From the NCBI GenBank assembly GCA_005223125.1, contig NJBH01000011.1, positions 1-64,000 of the forward strand: a stretch of 64,000 nucleotides of DNA, in the 5' to 3' direction. This stretch comes from Promethearchaeota archaeon Loki_b32 (GTDB taxonomy: Archaea > Asgardarchaeota > Lokiarchaeia > Sigyniarchaeales > SOKP01). Under the pieces are notes generated by a model that did no database searches, was not told the origin of the DNA, and was given only the letters and a program-made list of their open reading frames with translations. Both the position numbers and the translations under genes were made by a program. Shown here in pieces: positions 51,263 to 61,075 of this stretch; position 1 is the stretch's first letter, and each line of letters begins with the position of its first letter.

Positions 51263-53200
51263 ATGTTATCAGAAGAAATTATTACAACCTCGACAGTATC
51301 ACTAAACGAATTATTCCCTAATTTTATAAATCAATTCATAAAACCCTTTGAGAACGTTATTGATCCAGATATTCATAATGGGATGTATCTTGATTTTGAA
51401 CTTTGTGATAGGGCTCAAAAACACAAAGTAAATCCTATTCTTCGACTTGCGAGAGTAGATGATGCTGAAGAACTTGTTGGAATTTATAAGGAATTATATA
51501 ATGGTACATACCCTTACAAAGAAATGGAAGATCTTGATGAAGTCAGAAAAATGATTCGAGATCCTTCTATACAATGGATAATTTACCAAGATCCTTCGTT
51601 GAATATAGCAGGTTTTATTACATTTGTGTTAGATTTTGATAATAAAAGGGGGTATATTCGAGGGTTTATGCTCAAAAAAAAATATCAGGGGCATGTTGAT
51701 ATCACAAAAGCGATGATCGGTTCTATGATCGGGATGATTCATAAGTTTAAAGATGATATTTATGTGTGGTATGTAGAAAATCGAACTGCTCATTCAAAAT
51801 CACAGTATTCAATGTACGTCTGTGGAATCGCTCCAATTGGTTTTTATCCAAATAAAGATGTGTTTTTAGGTAAAGTAGAGTCTGACTTGATGCAAATTTG
51901 TTATGATGTACGAGTATTGAAAAATCTTCGTGCAACCTCAACTCCAACAATAATATCTCAAGTTGAAGATTGTTATTTATATTCCGATGCGAGATATAAC
52001 TTAGGTAATTATGAAATCCAAGTACCAGGAATTATTTTAGATCATAAAAAAATTTCTCATCTTAAGAAAAATATAAAGAAGAGCGTTAAGAAAGATAAAT
52101 TTGGATATGAGACAATTACGTTTACCATTCCTGAGTCAGATTCATTTTTTGAGTTTCTTTATACTCCTCAAGTACAAAACTTTGAGAAGTCCAAGTATCA
52201 TGTCAATAATCTCGAAGAATTATATGTGTTTATTAAAGAATTTATGAAGACTGGTAAGAGATTAGGAATTCGCTATTGCGAAGCATTTATTTCTGCTTAC
52301 GAACCTGCTCATCAAAATATATTTTATAATGCGGGACTAGCTCCAAGAGGATATATCCCAAGTTGGATTTATAATAAAAGTACAGGTGTTTTTGAAGACC
52401 AAATTTTATTTAATTGGTTTGATGGTAAGATAAGTGAAAGTATTCAGCTTATTGATGAGGGTTTAGAACTTTTGGATGTATTGAACTTAGATAATATAGA
52501 ACCCGTTAGGAATGTTCTTGAAGAGAGAGAGTTCCTAGATAAATTTCCCTTATTTTATTCGTTTAAAGAGAAGATCTCTAATGTATGGAATTATCCTAAA
52601 ACCATAAAAATATCATTAATGACAGGGCTAATGATATACCTTGCGATGCTTATAGGAAGTATAGTAGTTGCAGATTTCTTTGGATTTAATATCGTATCTC
52701 ATACGATAAGTAAACTTGGTACTATCTATTCAACTCCTGTGCCAATGATGTTCGATAGTGCTTGTGTGTTAGGCGGACTTACTACAATGTTGCTATATTG
52801 CTATTTATCTATGAAAATTCGGCTTTCTACTGAGAATATAAAAGAAGGGTGGTTCTTTCTTAGGGCATCTCGATATGCAACAATTATTGGGGTTATTGGT
52901 AGTATTGGAATAATGCTTGTTGGGATATTTAGCTTAGATCGTAAAGGTCCACATGGAATTTATCATAGCTTTTCCACAATAATCGCTTTTGGAGGGTTTG
53001 CAATCGCATTACTTACATTCGGAGTAATAATTTTCCGGCGATATACCAAGATGCTTAAGTTACTAGGATTAAACGGGATTATACCTCTCGCTATGTTCAT
53101 TTTTAACTGTTTGCTTCCCTCTCCGGTGTTAGAGTGGATATTACTATTTTCCATTCTAACAACATTAATTCCCTTGTTTTGTTGGGTATCTTTTTGGTAA
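51263..53200 (+). CDS. GNAT-like acyltransferase domain fused to a multi-helix membrane domain
   Basis: A 645-residue fusion. Residues about 54-200 resemble a GNAT fold (RLARVDDAEELVGIYKELYN, IAGFITFVLDF, RGFMLKKKYQGHVDITKAMI) and residues 200-420 a second GNAT-like half (FYNAGLAPRGYIPSW). Residues about 455-645 have six transmembrane helices with SIVVADFFGFNIVSHTISKL, close to the DUF998 pattern. An enzyme anchored to the membrane, acylating a lipid or protein, is an inference. The GNAT part is shared with 59762-60919. ATG at 51263. Confidence 0.72.
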   Translation: MLSEEIITTSTVSLNELFPNFINQFIKPFENVIDPDIHNGMYLDFELCDRAQKHKVNPILRLARVDDAEELVGIYKELYNGTYPYKEMEDLDEVRKMIRDPSIQWIIYQDPSLNIAGFITFVLDFDNKRGYIRGFMLKKKYQGHVDITKAMIGSMIGMIHKFKDDIYVWYVENRTAHSKSQYSMYVCGIAPIGFYPNKDVFLGKVESDLMQICYDVRVLKNLRATSTPTIISQVEDCYLYSDARYNLGNYEIQVPGIILDHKKISHLKKNIKKSVKKDKFGYETITFTIPESDSFFEFLYTPQVQNFEKSKYHVNNLEELYVFIKEFMKTGKRLGIRYCEAFISAYEPAHQNIFYNAGLAPRGYIPSWIYNKSTGVFEDQILFNWFDGKISESIQLIDEGLELLDVLNLDNIEPVRNVLEEREFLDKFPLFYSFKEKISNVWNYPKTIKISLMTGLMIYLAMLIGSIVVADFFGFNIVSHTISKLGTIYSTPVPMMFDSACVLGGLTTMLLYCYLSMKIRLSTENIKEGWFFLRASRYATIIGVIGSIGIMLVGIFSLDRKGPHGIYHSFSTIIAFGGFAIALLTFGVIIFRRYTKMLKLLGLNGIIPLAMFIFNCLLPSPVLEWILLFSILTTLIPLFCWVSFW

Positions 53201-53209
53201 TAAGAATAG

Positions 53210-53374
53210 TTAAACATCAATACATAAATCTTTCGAGATTAGAAGCAATGCGATCTTATTAGAGATCGATCTTTTAATTTGACTTTTTTTAAGTTTAATC
53301 ATTTGATAAATCTCATCTCGAGAGAGACCAGTATCCTTAATTATTATTAAAATGGAATCCTTAAATTTCATCAT
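53210..53374 (-). CDS. Mini-protein resembling the N-terminal helices of archaeal RPA-like OB proteins
   Basis: Fifty-four residues: KFKDSILIIIKDTGLSRDEI, YQMIKLKKSQIKRSISNKIA, LLLISKDLCIDV. This matches the helical N-terminal segment that precedes OB folds in archaeal single-strand-binding proteins (the LSREEI...LI(A/S)KELGV pattern). The OB fold is absent. It may be a truncated gene or an independent module. Start ATG 53374 or 53371. Confidence 0.5.
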   Translation of the reverse strand: MMKFKDSILIIIKDTGLSRDEIYQMIKLKKSQIKRSISNKIALLLISKDLCIDV

Positions 53375-53584
53375 TACATTGAGATAGCAATAAATCTAAA
53401 TTTTGTCGTGTGTTTCATACCAACATTTATTTATTTAACAATGGATACTGTTTTGATTTATTAAATTTTATGTATAAAATTATTTATATCTACTATTCGC
53501 TTGTATTACCCTAAATATAATTAATTATTTAGTAGATATGCAAAAAGAAAGGTTTCTTTCAAAATAACATTTTATAGAATTCCC

Positions 53585-54403
53585 TTAGTTCTTTCTTTTG
53601 TATAAACCAAAGAAGATTATTAAAAAAACAAAAATGTCTACTAATTCAGCTAATATGATATACATTGCAACTTCACCTAAAATAAGTTGTATTATTGGTC
53701 TAAGAATGTTTGAGAGTAAATATAAAAAAAAACCAATTGCTAAAATTCCTGGCTTGACGACCTTAAGACGCTTTAATCTGTATGCTAAGAAAAAAATATA
53801 TACAATTCCTATCAATGAGGGAATAACAATTCCAGGTAGAATCCTACCTATAATTGTAGTATTTGGAGCTATAATAACTACAAATGATTCAATACAAACA
53901 ATAATTAGTATTATTACCATTCGCAATTTATTCATATATTCTGTATTTTTTAATATTTGAAACCTATCTTCCAAATTGAAAAAGATAATTTCAAGACCAA
54001 GGAAAATTAAAGGGGCTACTTCGAATATAATAATAAAAAATCTGAATTTTAAAAATATTAAAACAACATCGTCATTAAAAGTAAAAAAGGTAAGATCCCA
54101 AAGTAAATCAATTGCCTTTCCAAAAATTAGAATAAGGAAGAACAATCCTAATAAGAAGGGGATATCTGACAAATATTGAGCTTCTTGTTTAAACCATTTA
54201 TGAAATAAATAAAAAACTGTTATAGATAAGATCAAAATTCTAATGGATATTACCAATAGGACTTCAAATGCGCCTTCATAGGCTTGAAAGGCTTGGATAA
54301 TAAGTGACCAATTAATAAAATATAAAACAATAACCCCAATAATCGCTAAAATAAAGCATGTGAGTAATATTAATTTATAACGTTCCTTTTTTGATAATTC
54401 CAT
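53585..54403 (-). CDS. Integral membrane protein with about eight helices
   Basis: A 272-residue polytopic protein with hydrophobic helices throughout and short charged loops (YRLKRLKVVKP, FNLEDRFQILKNTEYMNKLR). No transport or enzyme motif can be seen. The first residues (MELSKKERYKL) are basic and likely cytoplasmic. The 53375-53584 spacer is otherwise empty. ATG at 54403. Family unknown. Confidence 0.75.
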   Translation of the reverse strand: MELSKKERYKLILLTCFILAIIGVIVLYFINWSLIIQAFQAYEGAFEVLLVISIRILILSITVFYLFHKWFKQEAQYLSDIPFLLGLFFLILIFGKAIDLLWDLTFFTFNDDVVLIFLKFRFFIIIFEVAPLIFLGLEIIFFNLEDRFQILKNTEYMNKLRMVIILIIVCIESFVVIIAPNTTIIGRILPGIVIPSLIGIVYIFFLAYRLKRLKVVKPGILAIGFFLYLLSNILRPIIQLILGEVAMYIILAELVDIFVFLIIFFGLYKRKN

Positions 54404-54480
54404 ATTTATTGATTTAGATTGCTCCTTTTAAATTGAACTAAAAAAAAAAAGTAAATTAAAAAAGAAAAAAAAACAGTATT

Positions 54481-55650
54481 TTATTGTGGAACTGCCTTAA
54501 CTTGTTTAGTTCTTCTTTTTTTCCTGAACATATTGATATTAGTCTCAATTTGTTCCCGATTAGGATCTTTTTCCAACTGTTCTTGGATATGATTTAACAT
54601 CTCTTCTTGAGACACTCCTATCTGATTGAAAAAGGCGGTGACTTCTCTATGCTTAAATTTATTTTCAAGAATTAAGGGTGCAGATATTTTCAAAGTTCTT
54701 ACCCATTTTTTTCGTTCTTCGGGATTTTGGCGTACAAGCTCAGCATATTGGTATGCATAGAGAATTCCACTGTATCGATTGAAATCATAGAAGGTTGCGG
54801 CATGGACCACGTTGCAATTAGTAAGGAGCGGATCGGCATGTCCCCTTTTGATATAATTTTTAGATTCAACAAGTTCAATAATATCTTGTTCCCGATATGG
54901 TATTACATGGTAAGGAAGTAAGACTCGTGGAAGGTCTCCATTTTCAATCTCTTCGTCAGTTAAATACCATTGATTATCACTATCATCAAAGAATGGAGTA
55001 TCGAGAATTTCGGGTTTCCATTCTTTTATGACCTCCTCTTGAGGCATTTCATAAAAGTATCTGAAGATCTGGTCCGGTGAATATCCAAATAGCACATAAG
55101 GAATCTCTCTTCTTATCGCTTCTTTCACCACGATACTATGAATCAAGTCAGAACAATAATCGCAGATATACCGTGCTAAGAATGTTTCATTCGAATTATG
55201 GTTAAAAAAGTGGTATTTATATAACTTGGTAAAGGTGGGTATACATTCTTCAATTAGTACATGATCCACATTTATTTGAGTTAGAGTATCTTTCATATTA
55301 TCCTTAGCAATATCTGTCATAAAACCTGTATCTGAAGTTACTGCTAGAGGGTTCAATCCCAAATCATTTACCAGATGATCTAAAAGAGCTGTAGAATCTT
55401 TTCCACCTGAATATCCTAAAATGCAATCATAGGGTATCTTTCCATGATTTTGCTGCATTTGTACCACAACTATATTCCAGTTTTCGAGGGCAGTTTGTCT
55501 TCTCTCAGTACCAATTACTTTACGAGACCAATTAATATTTTTATGGTCAGGATCGCTACAAAAATCGCACATACCCTCAGGATTTAAATTAACCCCCAAA
55601 AATCCATCAGGAAGAATGCATTTAATACATATTTTTTGTTGTTCAATCAT
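54481..55650 (-). CDS. PP-loop ATPase related to N-acetyl-sugar amidotransferases
   Basis: A 389-residue adenylating enzyme. N-terminal zinc knuckle CIKCILPDGFLGVNLNPEGM then CDFC, PP-loop LGYSGGKDSTALLDHL near residue 80, and a second Cys pair in RYICDYCSD near 165. The zinc-plus-PP-loop layout is that of PseA/WbpG-type amidotransferases acting on N-acetyl sugars, and of other ATP-dependent amide- or thiol-forming enzymes. With the uronic-acid dehydrogenase at 25 kb it could act in glycan synthesis, but the distance makes this speculative. ATG at 55650. Confidence 0.78.
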   Translation of the reverse strand: MIEQQKICIKCILPDGFLGVNLNPEGMCDFCSDPDHKNINWSRKVIGTERRQTALENWNIVVVQMQQNHGKIPYDCILGYSGGKDSTALLDHLVNDLGLNPLAVTSDTGFMTDIAKDNMKDTLTQINVDHVLIEECIPTFTKLYKYHFFNHNSNETFLARYICDYCSDLIHSIVVKEAIRREIPYVLFGYSPDQIFRYFYEMPQEEVIKEWKPEILDTPFFDDSDNQWYLTDEEIENGDLPRVLLPYHVIPYREQDIIELVESKNYIKRGHADPLLTNCNVVHAATFYDFNRYSGILYAYQYAELVRQNPEERKKWVRTLKISAPLILENKFKHREVTAFFNQIGVSQEEMLNHIQEQLEKDPNREQIETNINMFRKKRRTKQVKAVPQ

Positions 55651-55716
55651 TAAATCACAGTTTTTTACAAAATTTTATTCCTAGTTGTAATGAACGTATT
55701 TAAAGGAAAAATAGGT

Positions 55717-57371
55717 CCATTTTTTTGATTGGATACAAAATTCAGTGATGGTGAATTGATCTGATCATAATTTGCACCATAATCATTGAGAATAAGAATT
55801 TCCCAAAGGGAATGAATTGGAACACCTTGATTTCCGATGGAAAATAATTTAGAGATGGCGAAAGATTTATAGGGAGCTTTTCCCTTAATATAATTATGCT
55901 AGTAACCAAATTAAGAGAAAGATTAGCTCCCATTAAGATAGAACAACCCACCCTAAATAAATTTTTTCCTAATTTACCTAAACTTAAAAATAATAGTCTA
56001 CTGGCAGAATTGGAAAGGAGAGAAGCATTATCTAATGATAAAGGATATACGATAAGATTGAGAAGGAGTGGAATGATATATATTAAAGAAACACATTGCC
56101 TTACATGTGGTTCCCGATTGATTAAAAATGGATATAATGACAGGATTGCGATTTTAGATAATGGGCTAGGGAAACATGAGTTTCGCATTCAGAGAAAGCG
56201 TTGTCCTAGATGTGGAGAAATCAAACCTGACTATTCGAAGATTGTGCCAAAATATGGCAATTACCATGAGAATTATAGACGAAGGGCACGACAACATTAT
56301 ATGGAAGGATTGATGCCCTCTCAAATTCAACGAGTGTTCAAAATTGATTTTGGTATAGAGACTTCATTAACCACTCTTGTTAATTGGATAAATGGGGTTG
56401 CCAAACCACTTAGAAAGACATTAAAAGAGACCCCCGTGCCATCTAGTGGATATTGGGGATATGACGAGATCCATTTAAGAATTAACAAAGAAAGGATGTA
56501 TGCCATTGATACTGTGGATGTGAACACCCGATTTGTTCCAGTGGCTAAAATTTCACCTAATATGGGGCGCAATGAGGGAAGAGAAGTGTTAATGGAGGGA
56601 AGGAGGGGTAAAAACCTGTGGATAAATGGATTAATGAAAGATTGTACCACAAACTTAGGCAGACTCTTTAAAACTAAAAGTTTTAAGCATATAATTCAAC
56701 AGAATTGCTTAACACATGTAAAGTGGACAGTTTCTAAGCATGTGAAAGCGTTTGCGGGATTGTCTAAACAATCAAAAAAACCTGTACCTAAAGAATGGCG
56801 CTGGCTCTTGAAACGATTCTATGATCTAATTGATTCTAAAGATGAGACAGATGCGTATATTAAATTAGAGATCATACGTAGAACAGTGGAACGATTGAAA
56901 GGAAAGAAATTAAAAGAGCTTCATACTGCATTAAAGCAGCTGGAATCATGGTTTCCGAAAATTATTGCCCATCAACGGAATCCCTTCATATCAACCACGA
57001 ATAACCTCTTAGAAGCGTTCCATAAGAAATATACCTATTATCCATCGTTTAAACGGAGCATGATGACTCCTGAAGGAGCGCAGAGAGTACTTGATTATCG
57101 TGTATTTAGACACAATTTTGGTGAATTTCCCGAATATAAAAAGTTGTTACAAACAAAGTATGAAAACTTCAAGATAATTTTAACAGAAATTCCTGATGGT
57201 CGAGTAATGGGAGGGCACCATCATTATTTTAAGAGCGAATTTAGAAAATTTGATAAGTGGTACGGAAATTACCAACAACTTTGGCACGAGTATTTCGCAA
57301 TTTTTTAAGAAAATGGGCTTTGGAAAGATTTAAATCATATCACTGGGTTTTGTAACTACCCAAAAAAATGG
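55717..57371 (+). mobile_element. Insertion sequence with 34-bp imperfect terminal inverted repeats
   Basis: The left end 55717-55750 and the reverse complement of 57338-57371 agree in 27 of 34 positions: CCATTTTTTTG then differences, ACAAAA, two differences, CAGTGAT. The 1655-bp element holds one transposase gene. No target duplication is visible. Immediately after the right end a TTACAAAATTAAGTGAT resembles the left end of a related element. Confidence 0.85.
55896..57308 (+). CDS. DDE transposase with N-terminal zinc ribbon
   Basis: A 470-residue transposase. Cysteines CLTCGSRLIKNG and RCPRCGEIKP at about residues 70-110 form a zinc ribbon. A helix-turn-helix follows (MPSQIQRVFKIDFGIETSLT). 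Catalytic Asp in GYWGYDEIHLRI near 193, second Asp in NGLMKDCTTNLG near 252 and Glu in STTNNLLEAFHKKY near 372 complete DDE. The frame is intact, so the element may be active. The exact IS family was not resolved. Internal ATGs exist; ATG 55896 fits the distance to the left end. Confidence 0.9.
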   Translation: MLVTKLRERLAPIKIEQPTLNKFFPNLPKLKNNSLLAELERREALSNDKGYTIRLRRSGMIYIKETHCLTCGSRLIKNGYNDRIAILDNGLGKHEFRIQRKRCPRCGEIKPDYSKIVPKYGNYHENYRRRARQHYMEGLMPSQIQRVFKIDFGIETSLTTLVNWINGVAKPLRKTLKETPVPSSGYWGYDEIHLRINKERMYAIDTVDVNTRFVPVAKISPNMGRNEGREVLMEGRRGKNLWINGLMKDCTTNLGRLFKTKSFKHIIQQNCLTHVKWTVSKHVKAFAGLSKQSKKPVPKEWRWLLKRFYDLIDSKDETDAYIKLEIIRRTVERLKGKKLKELHTALKQLESWFPKIIAHQRNPFISTTNNLLEAFHKKYTYYPSFKRSMMTPEGAQRVLDYRVFRHNFGEFPEYKKLLQTKYENFKIILTEIPDGRVMGGHHHYFKSEFRKFDKWYGNYQQLWHEYFAIF

Positions 57372-57550
57372 ATGCTTACAAAATTAAGTGATACTGAGGG
57401 ATGGTAATTGCAAATTTTCTCTCTATAAGCATTAGTAACAGCTTGAATGAAGACAATTATTCTAAAAAAAATAATTTTTGAGATAATTGAGAATTTTAAA
57501 AAAAAAAATAAAGTGTAATTTAAATTAATTCTTGGAATTTTATAAGATAT

Positions 57551-59488
57551 TTATTCCCCTGTAATTGCTCGTCTCCTTTTACGCAAAGCAAATATTGCTA
57601 TACCAACTCCTACTACACCGGCTATTGACACAACAATAATTACGATCATTATGACATTATCAGAAGGACCTGTATCCACTAATTCAACTATAAGTGTATT
57701 TTGTTCCTCAATATTATCTACTTCATCGATTGCTTGATACGAGATAAGAATATCGCCATATGTATATTGAGATAAGTTAAAGGGGGTACTATACTCAAAC
57801 CAATCGGAATCATTAAATTTATATCTAATCACAGACACACCAGATCCACCCCCATCATCAGCGGTTAATGTAAAAGTTGTCGATTTATTCACCATATTAG
57901 GTTCTTTATGTACAATGTATGATATCGATGAGGTTGGCGCAATAGTATCTTTACGGACAGTTACTTCAGCATACCCCTCATTACCTAAGGTATCATTCCC
58001 AGAGAATCTAATGGTCACCGTGCCATCTCCTTTCTTGTCCCATTCTGTTTGATTGATTATTCCAGTTAATCCGCTAAATATAATATTGGTTATTCCTCCA
58101 TCTAAAGTATACCAAGTAGTTTTTAATAACGGTTCAATAATGGAAATATTGAAGTTTGGGCTTACACTTCCAATAAATTCATTTGGAGTAGGAGAATTTA
58201 TTATAATGGTTGGAACTACATCGTCGATGAATGTATACATTATCTCATAATCGGTACCCCACGGACCAGCAGTATCATCATCCCACACCACATGAACGTT
58301 TCCTAGACTATCTACTGCAATTGAAGGGTAACCACTATAACCATCATTCCAATATACACCCCCAAATCCATCGGAGATCACTGTCGCATTAGACCACCCA
58401 GCTGAAGAAGAATAGTTCACATACATTATCTCTGAATCGGTACCCCATGGACCATCAGTATAATCATACCATACCACATGAACGTTTCCACTATTATCTA
58501 TAGCAATTGAAGGGCATTCACTCCAGCCATCATTCCAATATACACCCCCAAATCCATCCGAAATTACTGTCGCATTAGACCACCCAGCTGAAGAAGAATA
58601 ATTCACATACATTATCTCAGTATCAATTCCCCATGGACCATCAGTATAATCATACCATACCACATGAACGTTTCCATTATTATCCACCGCAATTGAAGGC
58701 CTCTCACTATTACCATCATTCCAATATACACCCCCAAATCCATCCGAAATTACTGTCGCATTAGACCATCCAGCTGAAGAAGAATAATTCACATACATTA
58801 TCTCAGTATCAATTCCCCATGGACCAACAGTAAGATCCTCCCATACCACATGAACGTTTCCATTATTATCAATGGCAATTGAAGGGTAATAACTATTACC
58901 ATCATTCCAATATACACCCTCAAATCCATCCGAAATTACTGTCGCATTAGACCATCCAGCTGAAGAAGAATAATTCACATACATTATCTCTGAATCGGTA
59001 CCCCATGGACCATCAGTATAATCATGCCATACCACATGTAAATTCTCGCTATTATCAATGGCAATTGAAGGGTAACAACTATCACCATCATTCCAATATA
59101 CACCCCCAAATCCATCCGAAATTACTGTCGCATTAGACCACCCAGCTGAAGAAGAATACTTTACATACATTATTTCATCATCGGTACCCCATGGACCAGC
59201 AGTAGGATCCCACCATACCACATGAACGTTTCCATTATTATCAATGGCAATTGAAGCGTCATAACTATAACCATCATTCCAATATACACCCCCAAATCCA
59301 TCCGAAATTACTGTAGCATTGGCATAATTCGAAGAACTTGTTTTAACAGTAATAGATTCACCAAAACCACCAATTTTATATGGAGGTTCCGATATATCAA
59401 ATTTAACTATCGAAAAAACACCGAAAATGAATACTAGATATATTAAAATAGATATGGATCTAACTTTATGTTTCATTTTTTTATTCAA
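57551..59488 (-). CDS. Secreted/anchored surface protein with six 62-residue repeats
   Basis: A 645-residue protein. Residues 1-30 are a signal peptide or anchor (MNKKMKHKVRSISILIYLVF). From residue about 55 to 430 a 62-residue unit recurs (SNATVISDGFGGVYWNDG, PSIAIDNNGNVHVVW, GPWGTDSEIMYV), like BNR/Asp-box beta-propeller blades. Two Ig-like domains (about 440-600, with TIIINSPTPNEF and APTSSISYIVHKEP) follow, then a transmembrane helix and a basic tail (RKRRRAITGE). It should be held by the C-terminus in the membrane and bind glycan or protein outside. ATG at 59488. Confidence 0.88.
   Translation of the reverse strand: MNKKMKHKVRSISILIYLVFIFGVFSIVKFDISEPPYKIGGFGESITVKTSSSNYANATVISDGFGGVYWNDGYSYDASIAIDNNGNVHVVWWDPTAGPWGTDDEIMYVKYSSSAGWSNATVISDGFGGVYWNDGDSCYPSIAIDNSENLHVVWHDYTDGPWGTDSEIMYVNYSSSAGWSNATVISDGFEGVYWNDGNSYYPSIAIDNNGNVHVVWEDLTVGPWGIDTEIMYVNYSSSAGWSNATVISDGFGGVYWNDGNSERPSIAVDNNGNVHVVWYDYTDGPWGIDTEIMYVNYSSSAGWSNATVISDGFGGVYWNDGWSECPSIAIDNSGNVHVVWYDYTDGPWGTDSEIMYVNYSSSAGWSNATVISDGFGGVYWNDGYSGYPSIAVDSLGNVHVVWDDDTAGPWGTDYEIMYTFIDDVVPTIIINSPTPNEFIGSVSPNFNISIIEPLLKTTWYTLDGGITNIIFSGLTGIINQTEWDKKGDGTVTIRFSGNDTLGNEGYAEVTVRKDTIAPTSSISYIVHKEPNMVNKSTTFTLTADDGGGSGVSVIRYKFNDSDWFEYSTPFNLSQYTYGDILISYQAIDEVDNIEEQNTLIVELVDTGPSDNVIMIVIIVVSIAGVVGVGIAIFALRKRRRAITGE
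58250..59340. repeat. Tandem 186-bp coding repeat, six copies
   Basis: The string CCATCATTCCAATATACACC recurs at about 58341, 58527, 58713, 58899, 59085 and 59271, an exact spacing of 186 bp (62 codons). The copies are nearly identical in DNA, especially the middle ones, which shows recent homogenisation or expansion. Confidence 0.92.
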
Positions 59489-59761
59489 CTCTTATATAGA
59501 CAATAAATATTGTAATTAATAAGCCTACAAAATATTAGGCTTAGGCATTGAAATTTTAATGTCGATAATTTTATGTTATAGTAATTCAAATTTAAATATT
59601 TTTATATTTTTGTCAAATTTGAGGTGGTATTTAAAAAAGGAGTATTTTATTTTGGTATATCTCTCATCACTGAATTTTGCACCCACCCGGGTTTTTTTCT
59701 TTAAATAGAAATAGTCCGGTATAATCTCAATATTTTAATTAATATCTGATGAGAGAATATA

Positions 59762-60919
59762 ATGGTTCAAGTAGTTGAAAAAATAGATATTGACCATGTA
59801 AAAATAAAAGAATCATACAATCTATGTGAAATTAAGGAAGCATTAGAATGTCTACTTTATGTCCCTGATATTCTGGTAAAGTCCAAAGTAATTTCTGAGC
59901 TTCTACGATATATAGAATCTGGATTTTCAGATCCAAATTATACCATTATCCCGTTTATAGGTTATTATAACTCAGAGATGGTTGGATTTGTTGTTGCTCA
60001 CATTGATCCTTATTATACAAGCTATAGTCGAAAAATTGGAACATTCGGATGGCTTCATGCCGATACATTAGATGTATGTAGAGCGTTGATGAGGGAATGT
60101 AAGAGGGTCCTTAAGGAAAATAGAATAAGAAAGATCAGAGGAAGCATTAACTTTCCTAAAAACTTGGGAGGTTTTGGTATTCAATTTAAAGGGTTTGAGG
60201 AGCAAATACTTTATGGTGTGGCTTATAGCGATCCTAATTCGCAAACAATAGATTATTTAGGTTCACTCGGATTTCAAAGAGAATCAGAATATTCATGTGT
60301 GTATGTCGCCCAGAAAACTTGGAACAAAGGAAAACAAATTGATAAGAATATTGAGTTTAGGTACGTATCATTAAAGGACCTATATGACTATGCTGATGAA
60401 ATACGAGACCTTGCAAATAACTCCTTTCATGAAATATTACCTGATGCATCAGGAAGGAATAGGATTATCGAATTTTATAAAGCTTTTGAGGAAATTCCCC
60501 GATCTTTTTATAAAATTAATACCAATTTCAACCCACATTTATATTCTGATGTTCCCCAATTTATCGAGGCATGGGAAACGTGTGATCTTAACAGAATAGA
60601 GCCGTTTGCCCCAATGGCATTTGACAAAAAAACGGGAGAATTAGTCGGAATATTGTTAGGTTTGCCTGATTTATTTGAAGCTTGGAAGGGTAAAGCGATT
60701 ACACGATGTAACGTAGATACTGCAATGGTAAAGGAGGGATACTTTGGAAAAGGGATCTTCTCAGCTCTTAATAATATTGGGCAATTAACATGTAGTTTAT
60801 ATGGTGTAGATTATTTTGAAGGAACAGCAATCTGGACAAACAATTCGCGCGCAATTGACACAATCTTTCCTCATTGTGAACCAATTAGAAAACATTATGT
60901 AATGCAAAAAAGGTTGTAA
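59762..60919 (+). CDS. GNAT-like double-domain protein
   Basis: A 385-residue soluble protein. The N-terminal half (YNSEMVGFVVAHIDPYYTSY, LHADTLDVCRALMRECKRVL) and the C-terminal half (GELVGILLGLPDL, NVDTAMVKEGYFGKGIFSAL, FEGTAIWTNNSRAI) have GNAT-like strands and acyl-CoA loop positions. It is related to the N-terminal part of 51263-53200. The substrate is unknown. ATG at 59762 with GATGAGAGAA upstream. Confidence 0.72.
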   Translation: MVQVVEKIDIDHVKIKESYNLCEIKEALECLLYVPDILVKSKVISELLRYIESGFSDPNYTIIPFIGYYNSEMVGFVVAHIDPYYTSYSRKIGTFGWLHADTLDVCRALMRECKRVLKENRIRKIRGSINFPKNLGGFGIQFKGFEEQILYGVAYSDPNSQTIDYLGSLGFQRESEYSCVYVAQKTWNKGKQIDKNIEFRYVSLKDLYDYADEIRDLANNSFHEILPDASGRNRIIEFYKAFEEIPRSFYKINTNFNPHLYSDVPQFIEAWETCDLNRIEPFAPMAFDKKTGELVGILLGLPDLFEAWKGKAITRCNVDTAMVKEGYFGKGIFSALNNIGQLTCSLYGVDYFEGTAIWTNNSRAIDTIFPHCEPIRKHYVMQKRL

Positions 60920-61075
60920 TTTTTCTCTTTATTTTGAATTGTTATTAAAAAAAAATCAAGAATTTAATAAGTAGAGTTTCAAATCACTAACTTTCACCTT
61001 ATCTTAAATATGGTTTTAATTAAATAGAAAGTATCCTAAATAATCTCTATCACAATTTTTTCTTACTGAAATATT

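Larger units (their letters stand above)
57372..59697. mobile_element. Surface-protein gene flanked by IS-like termini (possible cargo unit)
   Basis: TTACAAAATTAAGTGAT at 57378-57394 and, inverted, CAAAATTCAGTGATG (59665-59679) preceded by GGGTGGGTG both resemble the ends of the adjacent IS. The unit has no transposase but holds the complete surface-protein gene. It may have been moved in trans by the IS transposase, or the ends may be remnants of separate insertions. Confidence 0.5.
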
